This document shows, piece by piece, positions 1 to 6,899 of a stretch of 8,322 nucleotides of DNA (positions are counted from its first letter, which is position 1; each line of letters opens with the position of its first letter). The notes under the pieces are model-generated. The model did not search any database, had not been told where the DNA came from, and worked only from the letters and a program-made list of their open reading frames with translations. A program made the position numbers and the translations under genes. The stretch covers positions 1 to 8,322 of the forward strand of contig CAMHPW010000039.1 of assembly GCA_946187095.1 (NCBI GenBank), given 5' to 3'. Source of the DNA: an uncultured Clostridia bacterium. GTDB lineage: Bacteria > Bacillota > Clostridia > Oscillospirales > Acutalibacteraceae.

Positions 1-8
1 TTTACTCA

Positions 9-37
9 AAAAGCCCTGCAACTGCTGCAGGGCTTTT
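9..37 (-). terminator. Rho-independent terminator of the GH25 gene
   Basis: A perfect 12-bp stem is formed by aaaagccctgca (9-20) and tgcagggctttt (26-37), with a 5-nt loop. It lies 5 nt beyond the TAA stop of the minus-strand muramidase gene. Read on the minus strand, the hairpin ends in a run of five T. The plus strand ends in four T, so some bidirectional activity is possible for a convergent gene to the left of the window. Confidence 0.9.
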
Positions 38-42
38 CTGTA

Positions 43-2727
43 TTATTTCAGTTCCTTGAAAATAGTGGAAAATATTTTATCGCCGTCTGCATATCCGCTG
101 AATGCGGAAGAACGGAGTTCAAACGTATGCTGCCATATATCAAACTCAAAATCGAAGCTCGTAAAACCGGGGGCGGCATACCAGAACAGATATTTATCCA
201 GCCTGTTCATATCGAAGTAAGTATTTCTGTCATAGGTATCCGTATAAACACCTGCCACAAAGCCGTATCTTTCCATTTCGCTGCAGAACGTATCAATGAT
301 ATCCGTCACTGCCTGACGGTTCTGATAATAGCCTCTTTGTTCCGCATATCTTCTGGAATCCTCTTCATAGTCATAATATACGCCGTGAGTGATCTCTCCC
401 CTGTATTTTGCAATGATCTGATTGCAGACTTTGGCTTCTTTTTTTGCATCAGCAGCATTCAGGGCATAGCAGAAATGATAGATGCCGATGCCCAGACCTG
501 CCTTTTTAGCACCGAGAATGTGCTTCTGAAAAAGCTCATCCTCCTGTGAAAGTTCATTTCCGAAGCCGTCACGGATGATAATAAAAGTATATCCGAGTTC
601 CTTGAGTTTTTTATAATCCACATTCGGATTGAAGCAGGAAACGTCAATGCCTCTTTCGACTGCATAGGAAGTCCTGTAGGCAGAGTAATTGCCTGTGGAA
701 TAGAACATTGTCGTGATGCTTCTGCCATTGGGAAGCGATGCCGTCAGATACAGTCTTCCTGCCTTCAGTCCTTTGATCGTGCATCTGCCGTCTTTGTATG
801 AAACGGCTGCCTTGTTCTGATCCGATACCTTCACCGTCACATACTTTGCATATTTCGGATCGGACAGTCTGATATCCAATGTAACGGTCTTGCCGATATG
901 CACGGTAGGACATACGGAAGCAAAACTCATCTCCACATCTGACGGAACATCTATGACAGCGATCCTGCAGTAAGCTGTCAGATTATTGGAAGTCCTTGCC
1001 GTGACAACCACACTGCCTTCTTTTTTGGCGGTGACGATACCGTTCTTATCAACGCTTGCCACATTCTTGTCTGATGACGAAAAAGTGACGGCTGTTGTAC
1101 TGCCTTTGTCAAGTACAGGCTTCAAAGCAATTTTCTTGTTCAGCAGCATCTGCACATTCACAATATCAAACCTGATGGAAGAAGTATCAACGGTCACTTT
1201 CACCTTATCGGAACTGATCCTGTTGGAAACAGTGATCTCAGCCTCCCCTGCTTTGAGGGCTTTGAGAACGCCGTCACTGCTTACGGATACAACAGACGGA
1301 TCACTGCTTTTATAGGTAATATCCGCATCATCGCCGATATCCGAAAATCCGATCTGATAGGTATTTTTGACATTCAGCGTAACAGCTTTTTCTTTCAGCA
1401 CGAAGGGTTCCGTCATTCTCTTTTCTATCTTGAGATCATCTTCATATACATATCCGTTCTCCGTCAGAAGAATGACTTTTGAAGTACCTTCCGCAAGTCC
1501 TTCAAATGAAACTTCACTGCCTGAAATACTGTATGCGATATTTTCATTGCTGCTCCATACATCTTTCACATCATCAGAGAGTGCAACGGTTTTCGTCTGT
1601 GTACACACTACTGTATCCGCCATTCTGACACTGCCCAGCGACTTTCCGTTAACGGTGATCGTGAATATCTCCTTCTTGGAGAAATTCTTGCTGTTATCCC
1701 TTACGACAACGGAAATGACATATTTTCCCGGTTCCGCAGGGGTGAATTTCAGGACATCATTTTCGCTTTCAGAACGGATACAGATATCTTTGCCGCTGCT
1801 GTCCCTGTAAAAATACTCATATGTATAAGCCATATCGCACACTTTTGAAAAAACGATTGTTTTTCCCGTATTCACTGAAAAATCTCTTTTCAAATCTTTT
1901 CCGTCGGGGATCACTTTTGTCGTAAACAATGCACTGTTCAGACTGACGATATCATTTTTGGGAGTCCTGTAAATGCAGTCCCTGATATTTACTTTTATGA
2001 TCCTTTCAATGCCCTCATTATCTATCGTACACAAATATACCGTACCCGCTTTTTTGGCGAACACATTGATGACATTTTTACTGAGCTTTGTCACTTCCAC
2101 TCTGTCGGTCCTGCTGCTGTCAACTCCGACAAAGCTGTATGCACCGCCCGAAAGGGCTATTGTCTGCGACATACCCATATTGATCTTGAACGTATCTTCC
2201 ACATTCAGGGCATTGTCCGAATATGTTTCCGCACCGTCATTCACGACAATCTCAAATGCCATATCTTCGCTGAAAGTATCATTGTATTTTGAAAGAGTGA
2301 CCTGAAAGCTGCCCTTTTTAACGGCTTTGAAAATAAATTCTCCCTGATCCGTCTGTGCAGTGAAAGTCCTGTTCGTTTTACTGTCACGATAAAGATATGT
2401 ATATTCAAAATCTTCATCCTGCGGTTTGCGGAATTTCAGCACCGTTCCCTCTGAAAGATATATGACTTGTCCCTGTTCGGTCAGTTCGGTTTCGACAGCA
2501 ATTTCTTCACCGTCTTTGAAAGCCGTGAACAAAACCTCGTCTTGTTTCTCATTTTCACTTTCGTCCGAATTTTCATTTTCATCGGAGTTTTGGGTTTCGC
2601 TTTCACTTGCCTGTACAGCGGACTGTTCGGAATCTTCCGACGATACTGTAACGGATGTCTGCCATGCCGCATTCATCAATACAGTCGATACAAGCAATGC
2701 TGCGATGATTTGTTTCGATATTTTCAT
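43..2727 (-). CDS. Exported multi-Ig protein with C-terminal GH25 muramidase domain
   Basis: Predicted secreted cell-wall hydrolase of 894 residues. A signal peptide (1 to about 21, MKISK then a hydrophobic run) is followed by an acidic Ser/Glu/Asn linker (about 28-64). Next come two copies of a tyrosine-rich PKD/triple-tyrosine-like domain (about 107-164 and 301-361), each followed by a divergent Ig-like domain (about 171-250 and 363-438). Two clear BIg2 domains (about 446-514 and 518-592) and one weaker Ig-like domain (about 597-678) follow. The GH25 domain (691-894) opens with RGIDVS (D695), has the paired acids in YYDYEE (D786, E788), and ends with DIWQ (863-866) and a late Asp (D883), all as in GH25 N-acetylmuramidases that cut MurNAc-GlcNAc bonds. 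There is no LPXTG, SLH or choline-binding repeat, so retention probably relies on the Ig-like array. The start is supported by AAGGAG (2735-2740) 7 nt upstream. It carries 12 cysteines, many for an exported Firmicute protein. The GH25 call is firm; the N-terminal domain names are tentative. Confidence 0.93.
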   Translation of the reverse strand: MKISKQIIAALLVSTVLMNAAWQTSVTVSSEDSEQSAVQASESETQNSDENENSDESENEKQDEVLFTAFKDGEEIAVETELTEQGQVIYLSEGTVLKFRKPQDEDFEYTYLYRDSKTNRTFTAQTDQGEFIFKAVKKGSFQVTLSKYNDTFSEDMAFEIVVNDGAETYSDNALNVEDTFKINMGMSQTIALSGGAYSFVGVDSSRTDRVEVTKLSKNVINVFAKKAGTVYLCTIDNEGIERIIKVNIRDCIYRTPKNDIVSLNSALFTTKVIPDGKDLKRDFSVNTGKTIVFSKVCDMAYTYEYFYRDSSGKDICIRSESENDVLKFTPAEPGKYVISVVVRDNSKNFSKKEIFTITVNGKSLGSVRMADTVVCTQTKTVALSDDVKDVWSSNENIAYSISGSEVSFEGLAEGTSKVILLTENGYVYEDDLKIEKRMTEPFVLKEKAVTLNVKNTYQIGFSDIGDDADITYKSSDPSVVSVSSDGVLKALKAGEAEITVSNRISSDKVKVTVDTSSIRFDIVNVQMLLNKKIALKPVLDKGSTTAVTFSSSDKNVASVDKNGIVTAKKEGSVVVTARTSNNLTAYCRIAVIDVPSDVEMSFASVCPTVHIGKTVTLDIRLSDPKYAKYVTVKVSDQNKAAVSYKDGRCTIKGLKAGRLYLTASLPNGRSITTMFYSTGNYSAYRTSYAVERGIDVSCFNPNVDYKKLKELGYTFIIIRDGFGNELSQEDELFQKHILGAKKAGLGIGIYHFCYALNAADAKKEAKVCNQIIAKYRGEITHGVYYDYEEDSRRYAEQRGYYQNRQAVTDIIDTFCSEMERYGFVAGVYTDTYDRNTYFDMNRLDKYLFWYAAPGFTSFDFEFDIWQHTFELRSSAFSGYADGDKIFSTIFKELK

Positions 2728-2734
2728 AAAAATA

Positions 2735-2740
2735 CTCCTT
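2735..2740 (-). promoter_or_regulatory. Ribosome binding site of the GH25 gene
   Basis: Minus-strand AAGGAG lies 7 nt before the ATG at 2727-2725 and fixes that start, which opens directly onto a signal peptide. Confidence 0.85.
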
Positions 2741-2759
2741 TCCCTCTTTTCACCTTTAC

Positions 2760-2773
2760 CAAAATGTACATTT
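2760..2773. promoter_or_regulatory. Leader palindrome containing a third copy of the promoter half-site
   Basis: AAATGTACATTT (2762-2773) is a perfect 12-bp palindrome in the predicted 5' leader of the GH25 gene. Overlapping it, CAAAATGTACA (2760-2770) matches CAAAATGGACA (2836-2846) at 10 of 11 positions. A regulator-binding site just downstream of the transcription start would suit repression. This is inference from symmetry and recurrence only. Confidence 0.4.
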
Positions 2774-2803
2774 AAAAGGCTATAATTTTGTTGAATATGT
2801 TAT

Positions 2804-2832
2804 ATTATAGCATCAATTCCATTTTGATTCAA
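2804..2832 (-). promoter_or_regulatory. Sigma-A-type promoter of the GH25 gene
   Basis: On the minus strand TTGAAT (2827-2832) is the -35 box and TATAAT (2804-2809) the -10 box, separated by exactly 17 nt. A TGC directly before TATAAT gives an extended -10. Transcription would begin near 2797, leaving a leader of roughly 70 nt before the ATG. Confidence 0.8.
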
Positions 2833-2844
2833 TAGCAAAATGGA
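2818..2844. promoter_or_regulatory. Candidate operator: 9-bp inverted repeat around the -35 box
   Basis: TCCATTTTG (2818-2826) and CAAAATGGA (2836-2844) are perfect reverse complements separated by 9 nt, and that spacer contains the -35 hexamer (2827-2832). A dimeric regulator bound here would block RNA polymerase. The stretch is not followed by a T run, so it does not look like a terminator. The regulator is unknown. Confidence 0.5.
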
Positions 2845-2907
2845 CATAATCTACAACCCAAAGCCTGAATTTTTATAAACAATATATTAAAACTTTGTAT
2901 AAAACAT

Positions 2908-2950
2908 AAAAAAGTCTGTGGGAAAGGTTTTTTCCTCTCTCACAGACTTT
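2908..2950 (-). terminator. Rho-independent terminator of the SGNH hydrolase gene
   Basis: AAAGTCTGTG (2911-2920) pairs perfectly with CACAGACTTT (2941-2950). Inner arms 2921-2927 and 2934-2940 extend the stem with one G-U pair and one mismatch, leaving a six-T loop (2928-2933). Read on the minus strand, the stem runs into six T (2913-2908). It starts 13 nt after the TGA of the minus-strand hydrolase, so that gene and the GH25 gene are probably separate transcripts. Confidence 0.88.
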
Positions 2951-2963
2951 CCAAAAGTCATGC

Positions 2964-4601
2964 TCATTTGTTCAAAAGCTTCATGAACATTTTCCGAATC
3001 CAGGACATCTCCTGTTTCTTCACAGTTATTTTACAGGTCGTTGTCTTTACGTTGGGAGTTCTCACTCTGATGACAGCGGTACCCTCTTTTTTGGCTGTCA
3101 CCACGCCGTTCTGATCGACCGTGGCAACGTGTCTGTTGCTTGAATTGAATTTCACGGTCTGGTCGGCATCTGACGGCAGAACTTCTGCAGCCAATTGAAA
3201 CTTCTGATTTTTTACAAGAGTCACTTCAGTCTTATTCAGCACCACCTGTTCGGGAACGGGTGTCATTCTCTTTGCGATCATGTCGGATAAGTTTGCATAC
3301 ATGATATCCGCAATATCGTGATGTCCCTGCACATTCGGGTGAGGATCAAGATTACATTCATTTCTGATGTTATATACATCTATATATACAGCACCTGTTG
3401 CGTCTGCAATTTCTTTCAGTTTTTCATTGAGAGCCAGCATCTGAGGCTCAACGCTTTTTCCTGCCAGTGTATACTGTAACGGATAGGATATCTCATCTGC
3501 CACGACAGCCGCCAACTTGGCAAACTTTTCTTTATCCTTCTGGGTAAGCTGTTTCATTTTGGCAGAAATCTCCGACAGGGCATCCACATCACTTTCCAAG
3601 TCCTCTGTCAGCTCTTCGAGTTCTTCCACCGAAAGCATTTCGGCTTCCTGAATCTCGATATCCTTTCCGCTGACTTCTTCGGCAGCCCTTGCAAAGATAT
3701 TTTTTATGACAGTGGACATATCTTTGACCTGTCCGTCATATTCAAGGGAATTGCCGTAGGGATTGAACATTCCGATCAAAGCGATATCTGCCATATCATT
3801 CACGGTTTTAACGGCTTCCACGACACTTTTCACCTGTGCGGCGGATTGATCAACGTAAGTTAGTGCATTTTCGGCGATGCCGCTGAGAAATTCCGCTGCT
3901 TCCGTAATGGTTTCATAAGTGATATCGTCTTTGGAATTTGCCAGAGTCTGCAGACCGCCTCCGATGGAAGTCTGCATATCACAGCCGAACAGCGTCAGCA
4001 TAATGGACACGCCCATGGAAGTCAGAACAGGATTTCCTGCAGACATCATGGGATTGAGTATACCCATGACGATATCATTGCCGCCAAGCTGTATGCTGAT
4101 GAGTTCAGCCTCTTTCAGATATTTGTTGAAAATTTCATGATACTCCGCAAGAGGTACACTTGCACCCTTTCCTACAAATGTTTCAAATATCCATGTGGCA
4201 AACGGACCTTTGTAGCCTTCTTCCAGAATGGTTTTTTCAACATCTTCCGCACGATAGGCAACCGCTGAAAGATTGGTCGCCGTTGTTTTATATCCGTGAG
4301 TTTTTCCCAATTCCTCAAGATAGCCGCCGAACACCTGTGCATAGGCTTCGGGTATCGGATCGTTTATCAGTTCTTCCGTGACCATCAGGGCATGGTCTGT
4401 GGAAAGTCCTATTTCCGAGCCGTCATTGTGCAGACCGAATCCTGCCGCAATACTGTCACCGAGTGCAACATAGTTGTATTCTTTTTTATTTTCGGCAAAT
4501 GCCGTCACGCCTGCCGAACTGACAAGCAGTACTGCCGACAATACCGCTGATATGATCTTTTTAAATTTCAACTCAAAGTCCCCCTTAAAATCATTTTTCA
4601 T
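2964..4601 (-). CDS. Exported SGNH/GDSL-family hydrolase with C-terminal BIg2 domain
   Basis: Predicted secreted serine esterase/lipase-type hydrolase of 545 residues. The signal peptide is KFKK plus a hydrophobic core ending A-F-A (34-36). The SGNH fold shows block I ALGDSIAAG (nucleophile S50), a block-II-like TNLSAVAYR (109-117), block III GGND (173-176, N175) and block V DPHPNVQGH (419-427, with D419 and H421). The catalytic region spans about 43-443, much longer than the usual 200-250 residues. The extra length lies mainly at 180-265 and 285-385 and includes an acidic helical stretch (about 317-360). A BIg2 domain (about 450-527) follows, then a basic amphipathic tail (533-545). The substrate is not evident; esters on polysaccharide, peptidoglycan O-acetyl groups or lipid are all possible. 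The start is uncertain: the ATG at 4601 gives an acidic pre-region, whereas TTG at 4571-4569 gives a classical signal peptide with its own ribosome binding site (535 residues). Confidence 0.9.
   Translation of the reverse strand: MKNDFKGDFELKFKKIISAVLSAVLLVSSAGVTAFAENKKEYNYVALGDSIAAGFGLHNDGSEIGLSTDHALMVTEELINDPIPEAYAQVFGGYLEELGKTHGYKTTATNLSAVAYRAEDVEKTILEEGYKGPFATWIFETFVGKGASVPLAEYHEIFNKYLKEAELISIQLGGNDIVMGILNPMMSAGNPVLTSMGVSIMLTLFGCDMQTSIGGGLQTLANSKDDITYETITEAAEFLSGIAENALTYVDQSAAQVKSVVEAVKTVNDMADIALIGMFNPYGNSLEYDGQVKDMSTVIKNIFARAAEEVSGKDIEIQEAEMLSVEELEELTEDLESDVDALSEISAKMKQLTQKDKEKFAKLAAVVADEISYPLQYTLAGKSVEPQMLALNEKLKEIADATGAVYIDVYNIRNECNLDPHPNVQGHHDIADIMYANLSDMIAKRMTPVPEQVVLNKTEVTLVKNQKFQLAAEVLPSDADQTVKFNSSNRHVATVDQNGVVTAKKEGTAVIRVRTPNVKTTTCKITVKKQEMSWIRKMFMKLLNK
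4580..4586 (-). promoter_or_regulatory. Ribosome binding site supporting an internal TTG start
   Basis: Minus-strand AAGGGGG sits 8 nt before a TTG (4571-4569) at codon 11 of the longer SGNH hydrolase frame. Starting there gives MKFKKIISAV, a textbook signal-peptide beginning. The ATG at 4601 has only a weaker AGGGG 7 nt upstream. I favour the TTG on signal-peptide grounds, but both remain possible. Confidence 0.5.
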
Positions 4602-4707
4602 ACCACTACCCCTGCTATTCTAACACACTCAATATAATATATAAAGGGAATTTTGCTTGTAGTTTTTACCAAATATGCGTAGGAAATCATAAATTTTTGT
4701 AAATATC

Positions 4708-4736
4708 TTGTAAGATTTTTCTTTCTGTGATACAAT
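4708..4736 (+). promoter_or_regulatory. Promoter of the moxR-DUF58-transglutaminase operon
   Basis: TTGTAA (4708-4713) and TACAAT (4731-4736) are separated by exactly 17 nt, with TGA directly before the -10 (extended -10). The start point would be near 4743, giving a leader of about 23 nt. The -35 lies at the centre of an imperfect palindrome (4701-4720). For the divergent SGNH gene I see only -10-like AT-rich sequence (about 4630-4643) and no convincing -35. Confidence 0.75.
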
Positions 4737-4751
4737 GAAATCATAAAAATC

Positions 4752-4758
4752 AAAGGAG
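4752..4758 (+). promoter_or_regulatory. Ribosome binding site fixing the MoxR start at 4766
   Basis: AAAGGAG lies 7 nt before the ATG at 4766 but only 1 nt before the in-frame ATG at 4760. Spacing therefore selects 4766 as the real start, two codons inside the longest frame. Confidence 0.85.
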
Positions 4759-4765
4759 AATGACC

Positions 4766-5695
4766 ATGAACCATCAGATAGAAAAACTTGTTGAAAATAT
4801 CGAAAAAATCATTGTAGGAAAACGTCAGTCCATTATCATGGTAATAGCCGCCATGCTTTCGGAAGGGCATATTTTAATAGAAGATGTACCTGGAGTTGGC
4901 AAAACAAGGCTCGTTTCGGCTCTGGCCAACTCTGTTGACGGACATTTCAACAGAATACAGCTCACTCCCGATATCATGCCGTCGGATATAGTAGGATTTT
5001 CCATGATCGATCCGCAGACAAAGGAACTGCAGTATAAAACAGGTGCCGCCATGTGTAATTTCCTGCTGGCAGACGAAATCAACCGTGCATCACCAAAGGC
5101 ACAGTCAAGCCTGCTGGAAGTCATGGAAGAACATCAGATATCCCTTGACGGAAAGACAATGCCTTTGCCATCACCGTTCATGGTGCTTGCCACGCAGAAT
5201 CCCGTGGAAACCTATGGCACCTATCACCTGCCCGAAGCTCAGATGGACCGATTTTTAATGAAAATATCCATGGGCTATCCCACTCCCGAAGAAGAACTCG
5301 ATATTATCACACGTTCCGAAACAAATCAGTTTTCGAATAAACTCGATGCCGTGATGTCCCTTGAAGATATCACAGAGCATATTGAAAATGTCAAAAAAAT
5401 CTACTGCAAGGACAGCGTAAAAAAATATATCGTCGACCTGCTCAACGCAACGAGAAGATCGGTCAATATCAGTCTGGGAGCCTCTCCCCGTGCAGGAATC
5501 GCTTTGCTGAGAGCTTCAAAAGCCCTTGCCTATATCATGGGAAGAAATTACGTTGTCCCCGATGATATAAGGGCAGTCATGACACCTGTGCTTTCACACA
5601 GACTCATGCTCTCCATGCAGGGAAAGTCGGCTTTTCAAAATGCAGAAGATGTTCTCAGAGCAGTGGCTGACACAGTTGCTGTTCCCACAGAGTGA
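4766..5695 (+). CDS. MoxR-family AAA+ ATPase
   Basis: Cytoplasmic ATPase of 309 residues, the usual MoxR length. In order it shows Walker A VPGVGKT (41-47, K46 and T47), Walker B LLADE (100-104, D103 and E104) continuing into the family signature INRA, sensor 1 in ATQNPVE (N145), the conserved Arg in LPEAQMDRF (R162), and sensor 2 GASPRAG (R242). All catalytic positions are intact. MoxR proteins act as chaperone-like remodellers, often for partners with von Willebrand A-like domains encoded next to them. Here the next gene, 14 nt downstream, is DUF58, followed by a transglutaminase-like protein, the classical MoxR cluster order. It is the first gene of the plus-strand operon, driven by the promoter at 4708-4736. 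The client protein is not proven by the sequence. Confidence 0.95.
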   Translation: MNHQIEKLVENIEKIIVGKRQSIIMVIAAMLSEGHILIEDVPGVGKTRLVSALANSVDGHFNRIQLTPDIMPSDIVGFSMIDPQTKELQYKTGAAMCNFLLADEINRASPKAQSSLLEVMEEHQISLDGKTMPLPSPFMVLATQNPVETYGTYHLPEAQMDRFLMKISMGYPTPEEELDIITRSETNQFSNKLDAVMSLEDITEHIENVKKIYCKDSVKKYIVDLLNATRRSVNISLGASPRAGIALLRASKALAYIMGRNYVVPDDIRAVMTPVLSHRLMLSMQGKSAFQNAEDVLRAVADTVAVPTE

Positions 5696-5709
5696 GACGG
5701 TGAGATAAA

Positions 5710-6885
5710 ATGAAAAATATCAGAAAGCAAACAATAAAAGCCCTTTTCGCCTATTCAGGCTGTATCGTCATGGCAGTTCTCGTCATGTATTTCATCAACG
5801 GCACTGTCGGTATCCTGCTCATCACGGCTTTATGTACGGCACTTGCCCTTTCCGTCATATCTGCACTTGCCGTCACCCGTTCCGTAAAGATCACCCTGCA
5901 GACTGACAAACAGGTGCTTTTCAAAAAAGAAACTTTAACCTGTTCCGTGAGCATGAAAAAAAATCTTCTCATACCCGTTCCGATGATAGAGATATATCTT
6001 GACTGCTCCCCGCAGCTCGCAAAAGAGATCAATTTATGCCGTGCTGCTCTTGCAGGGCGTGAGACCAATACGCTCAGCATTCCCGTAACGGCAAAGCATT
6101 CGGGACGTGCAAAGATCAGTATCGCTCAGGCCTTTGTATGCGACTATTTCGGGATATTCCGTTTCAGGATCAAAAAGGGCATACTCAATGATTCCGTGAA
6201 AATATCCGTTTATCCCAATATCCCCGAAGCACCTGTCCAGACGAATTTTCTCAAAACGGCAGTACAGTTTTCAACGGATGACAATGAAGAAGAAACCAAT
6301 GAAACTGCCCTTACTCCGACAGGTCAGCCGGGCTATGACCACAGGGAATATCATCCCGGTGATCCCATTAAAAGAATCAACTGGAAAATGTCCTCCAAAA
6401 AAGATATTTATATGATACGTCTTGATGAAAAGATTGCAGGCGGCAGTCAGATATTTTTCCTTGACATTCCCGATACAGAGGAAAACGAAAAAAATCTGTC
6501 TGTCCGTGACCGTGTGACAGAAGGGATGTTAGCTGTTTTCACGATGCTTGTCAGAGAAGGCAGGGAAACCGTCTTTTTCCTTCCGGACGGCACTCAATGG
6601 CATAAGACAGATATCCGCACTCCTGCCGATGTACATACGATCCAGCAAAGGCTGTCTGATTTTTCACCGGATCACAGCGGAAGCATCATTCCGCCCGGAA
6701 TCTTCGGCATGGGAAAAACTCCCATTTGTTTTACATCAGCCGTTGCAGAAGCTCCGCAGTCTGCTGTCAGTATCGTTTCGGAAATTCCGGGGATCATTCT
6801 GGTATGTTCCTCCGATTCGGAACTGCCCCACATCACTTCGGAACTCTGGACGGTATCCGCAGACTTTGAGATCAAAAAACTGTGA
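5710..6885 (+). CDS. DUF58 domain-containing membrane protein
   Basis: A 391-residue protein with two adjacent hydrophobic segments near the N-terminus (about 13-31 and 32-55) that anchor it in the membrane, followed by a beta-rich region and the DUF58 core. The family signature REYHPGDPIKRINWK (212-226) is clear. After it, QIFFLDIPDTEE (247-258) occupies the place of the von Willebrand A first strand, but the metal-site pattern DxSxS is replaced by D-I-P-D-T, so a functional metal site is unlikely. It is translated from ATG 5710 with GGTGAG (5699-5704) 5 nt upstream, 14 nt after the MoxR stop and 14 nt before the transglutaminase ATG, so it is surely co-transcribed with both. DUF58 proteins are presumed partners of MoxR; a biochemical role is not established. 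The family assignment is secure. Confidence 0.92.
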   Translation: MKNIRKQTIKALFAYSGCIVMAVLVMYFINGTVGILLITALCTALALSVISALAVTRSVKITLQTDKQVLFKKETLTCSVSMKKNLLIPVPMIEIYLDCSPQLAKEINLCRAALAGRETNTLSIPVTAKHSGRAKISIAQAFVCDYFGIFRFRIKKGILNDSVKISVYPNIPEAPVQTNFLKTAVQFSTDDNEEETNETALTPTGQPGYDHREYHPGDPIKRINWKMSSKKDIYMIRLDEKIAGGSQIFFLDIPDTEENEKNLSVRDRVTEGMLAVFTMLVREGRETVFFLPDGTQWHKTDIRTPADVHTIQQRLSDFSPDHSGSIIPPGIFGMGKTPICFTSAVAEAPQSAVSIVSEIPGIILVCSSDSELPHITSELWTVSADFEIKKL

Positions 6886-6886
6886 C

Positions 6887-6892
6887 AGGAGG
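6887..6892 (+). promoter_or_regulatory. Ribosome binding site of the transglutaminase-like gene
   Basis: A perfect AGGAGG begins 2 nt after the DUF58 stop and sits 7 nt before ATG 6900. It establishes the start of a gene that has no stop codon inside the window. Confidence 0.88.
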
Positions 6893-6899
6893 CTATATC

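Noticed and set aside
127..2785. Several plus-strand frames of 100-147 codons antisense to the muramidase gene
   Set aside because: They are antisense shadows of a well-supported coding region, with no start signals and no recognisable motifs.
2851..2907. AT-rich stretch between the SGNH terminator and the muramidase promoter
   Set aside because: It has no open frame, hairpin or paired promoter boxes convincing enough to report.
4602..4680. A minus-strand promoter for the SGNH hydrolase
   Set aside because: TATATA/TATATT sequence is present at about 4630-4643, but no -35 box lies at a suitable spacing, so no promoter is called.
4760..4765. ATG at 4760 as the MoxR start
   Set aside because: Only 1 nt separates it from AAAGGAG; the ATG at 4766 has the proper 7-nt spacing.
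4598..4870. A 90-codon minus-strand frame across the divergent intergenic region
   Set aside because: It runs through the moxR promoter and the first codons of moxR, and its product resembles no family. It is a chance frame.
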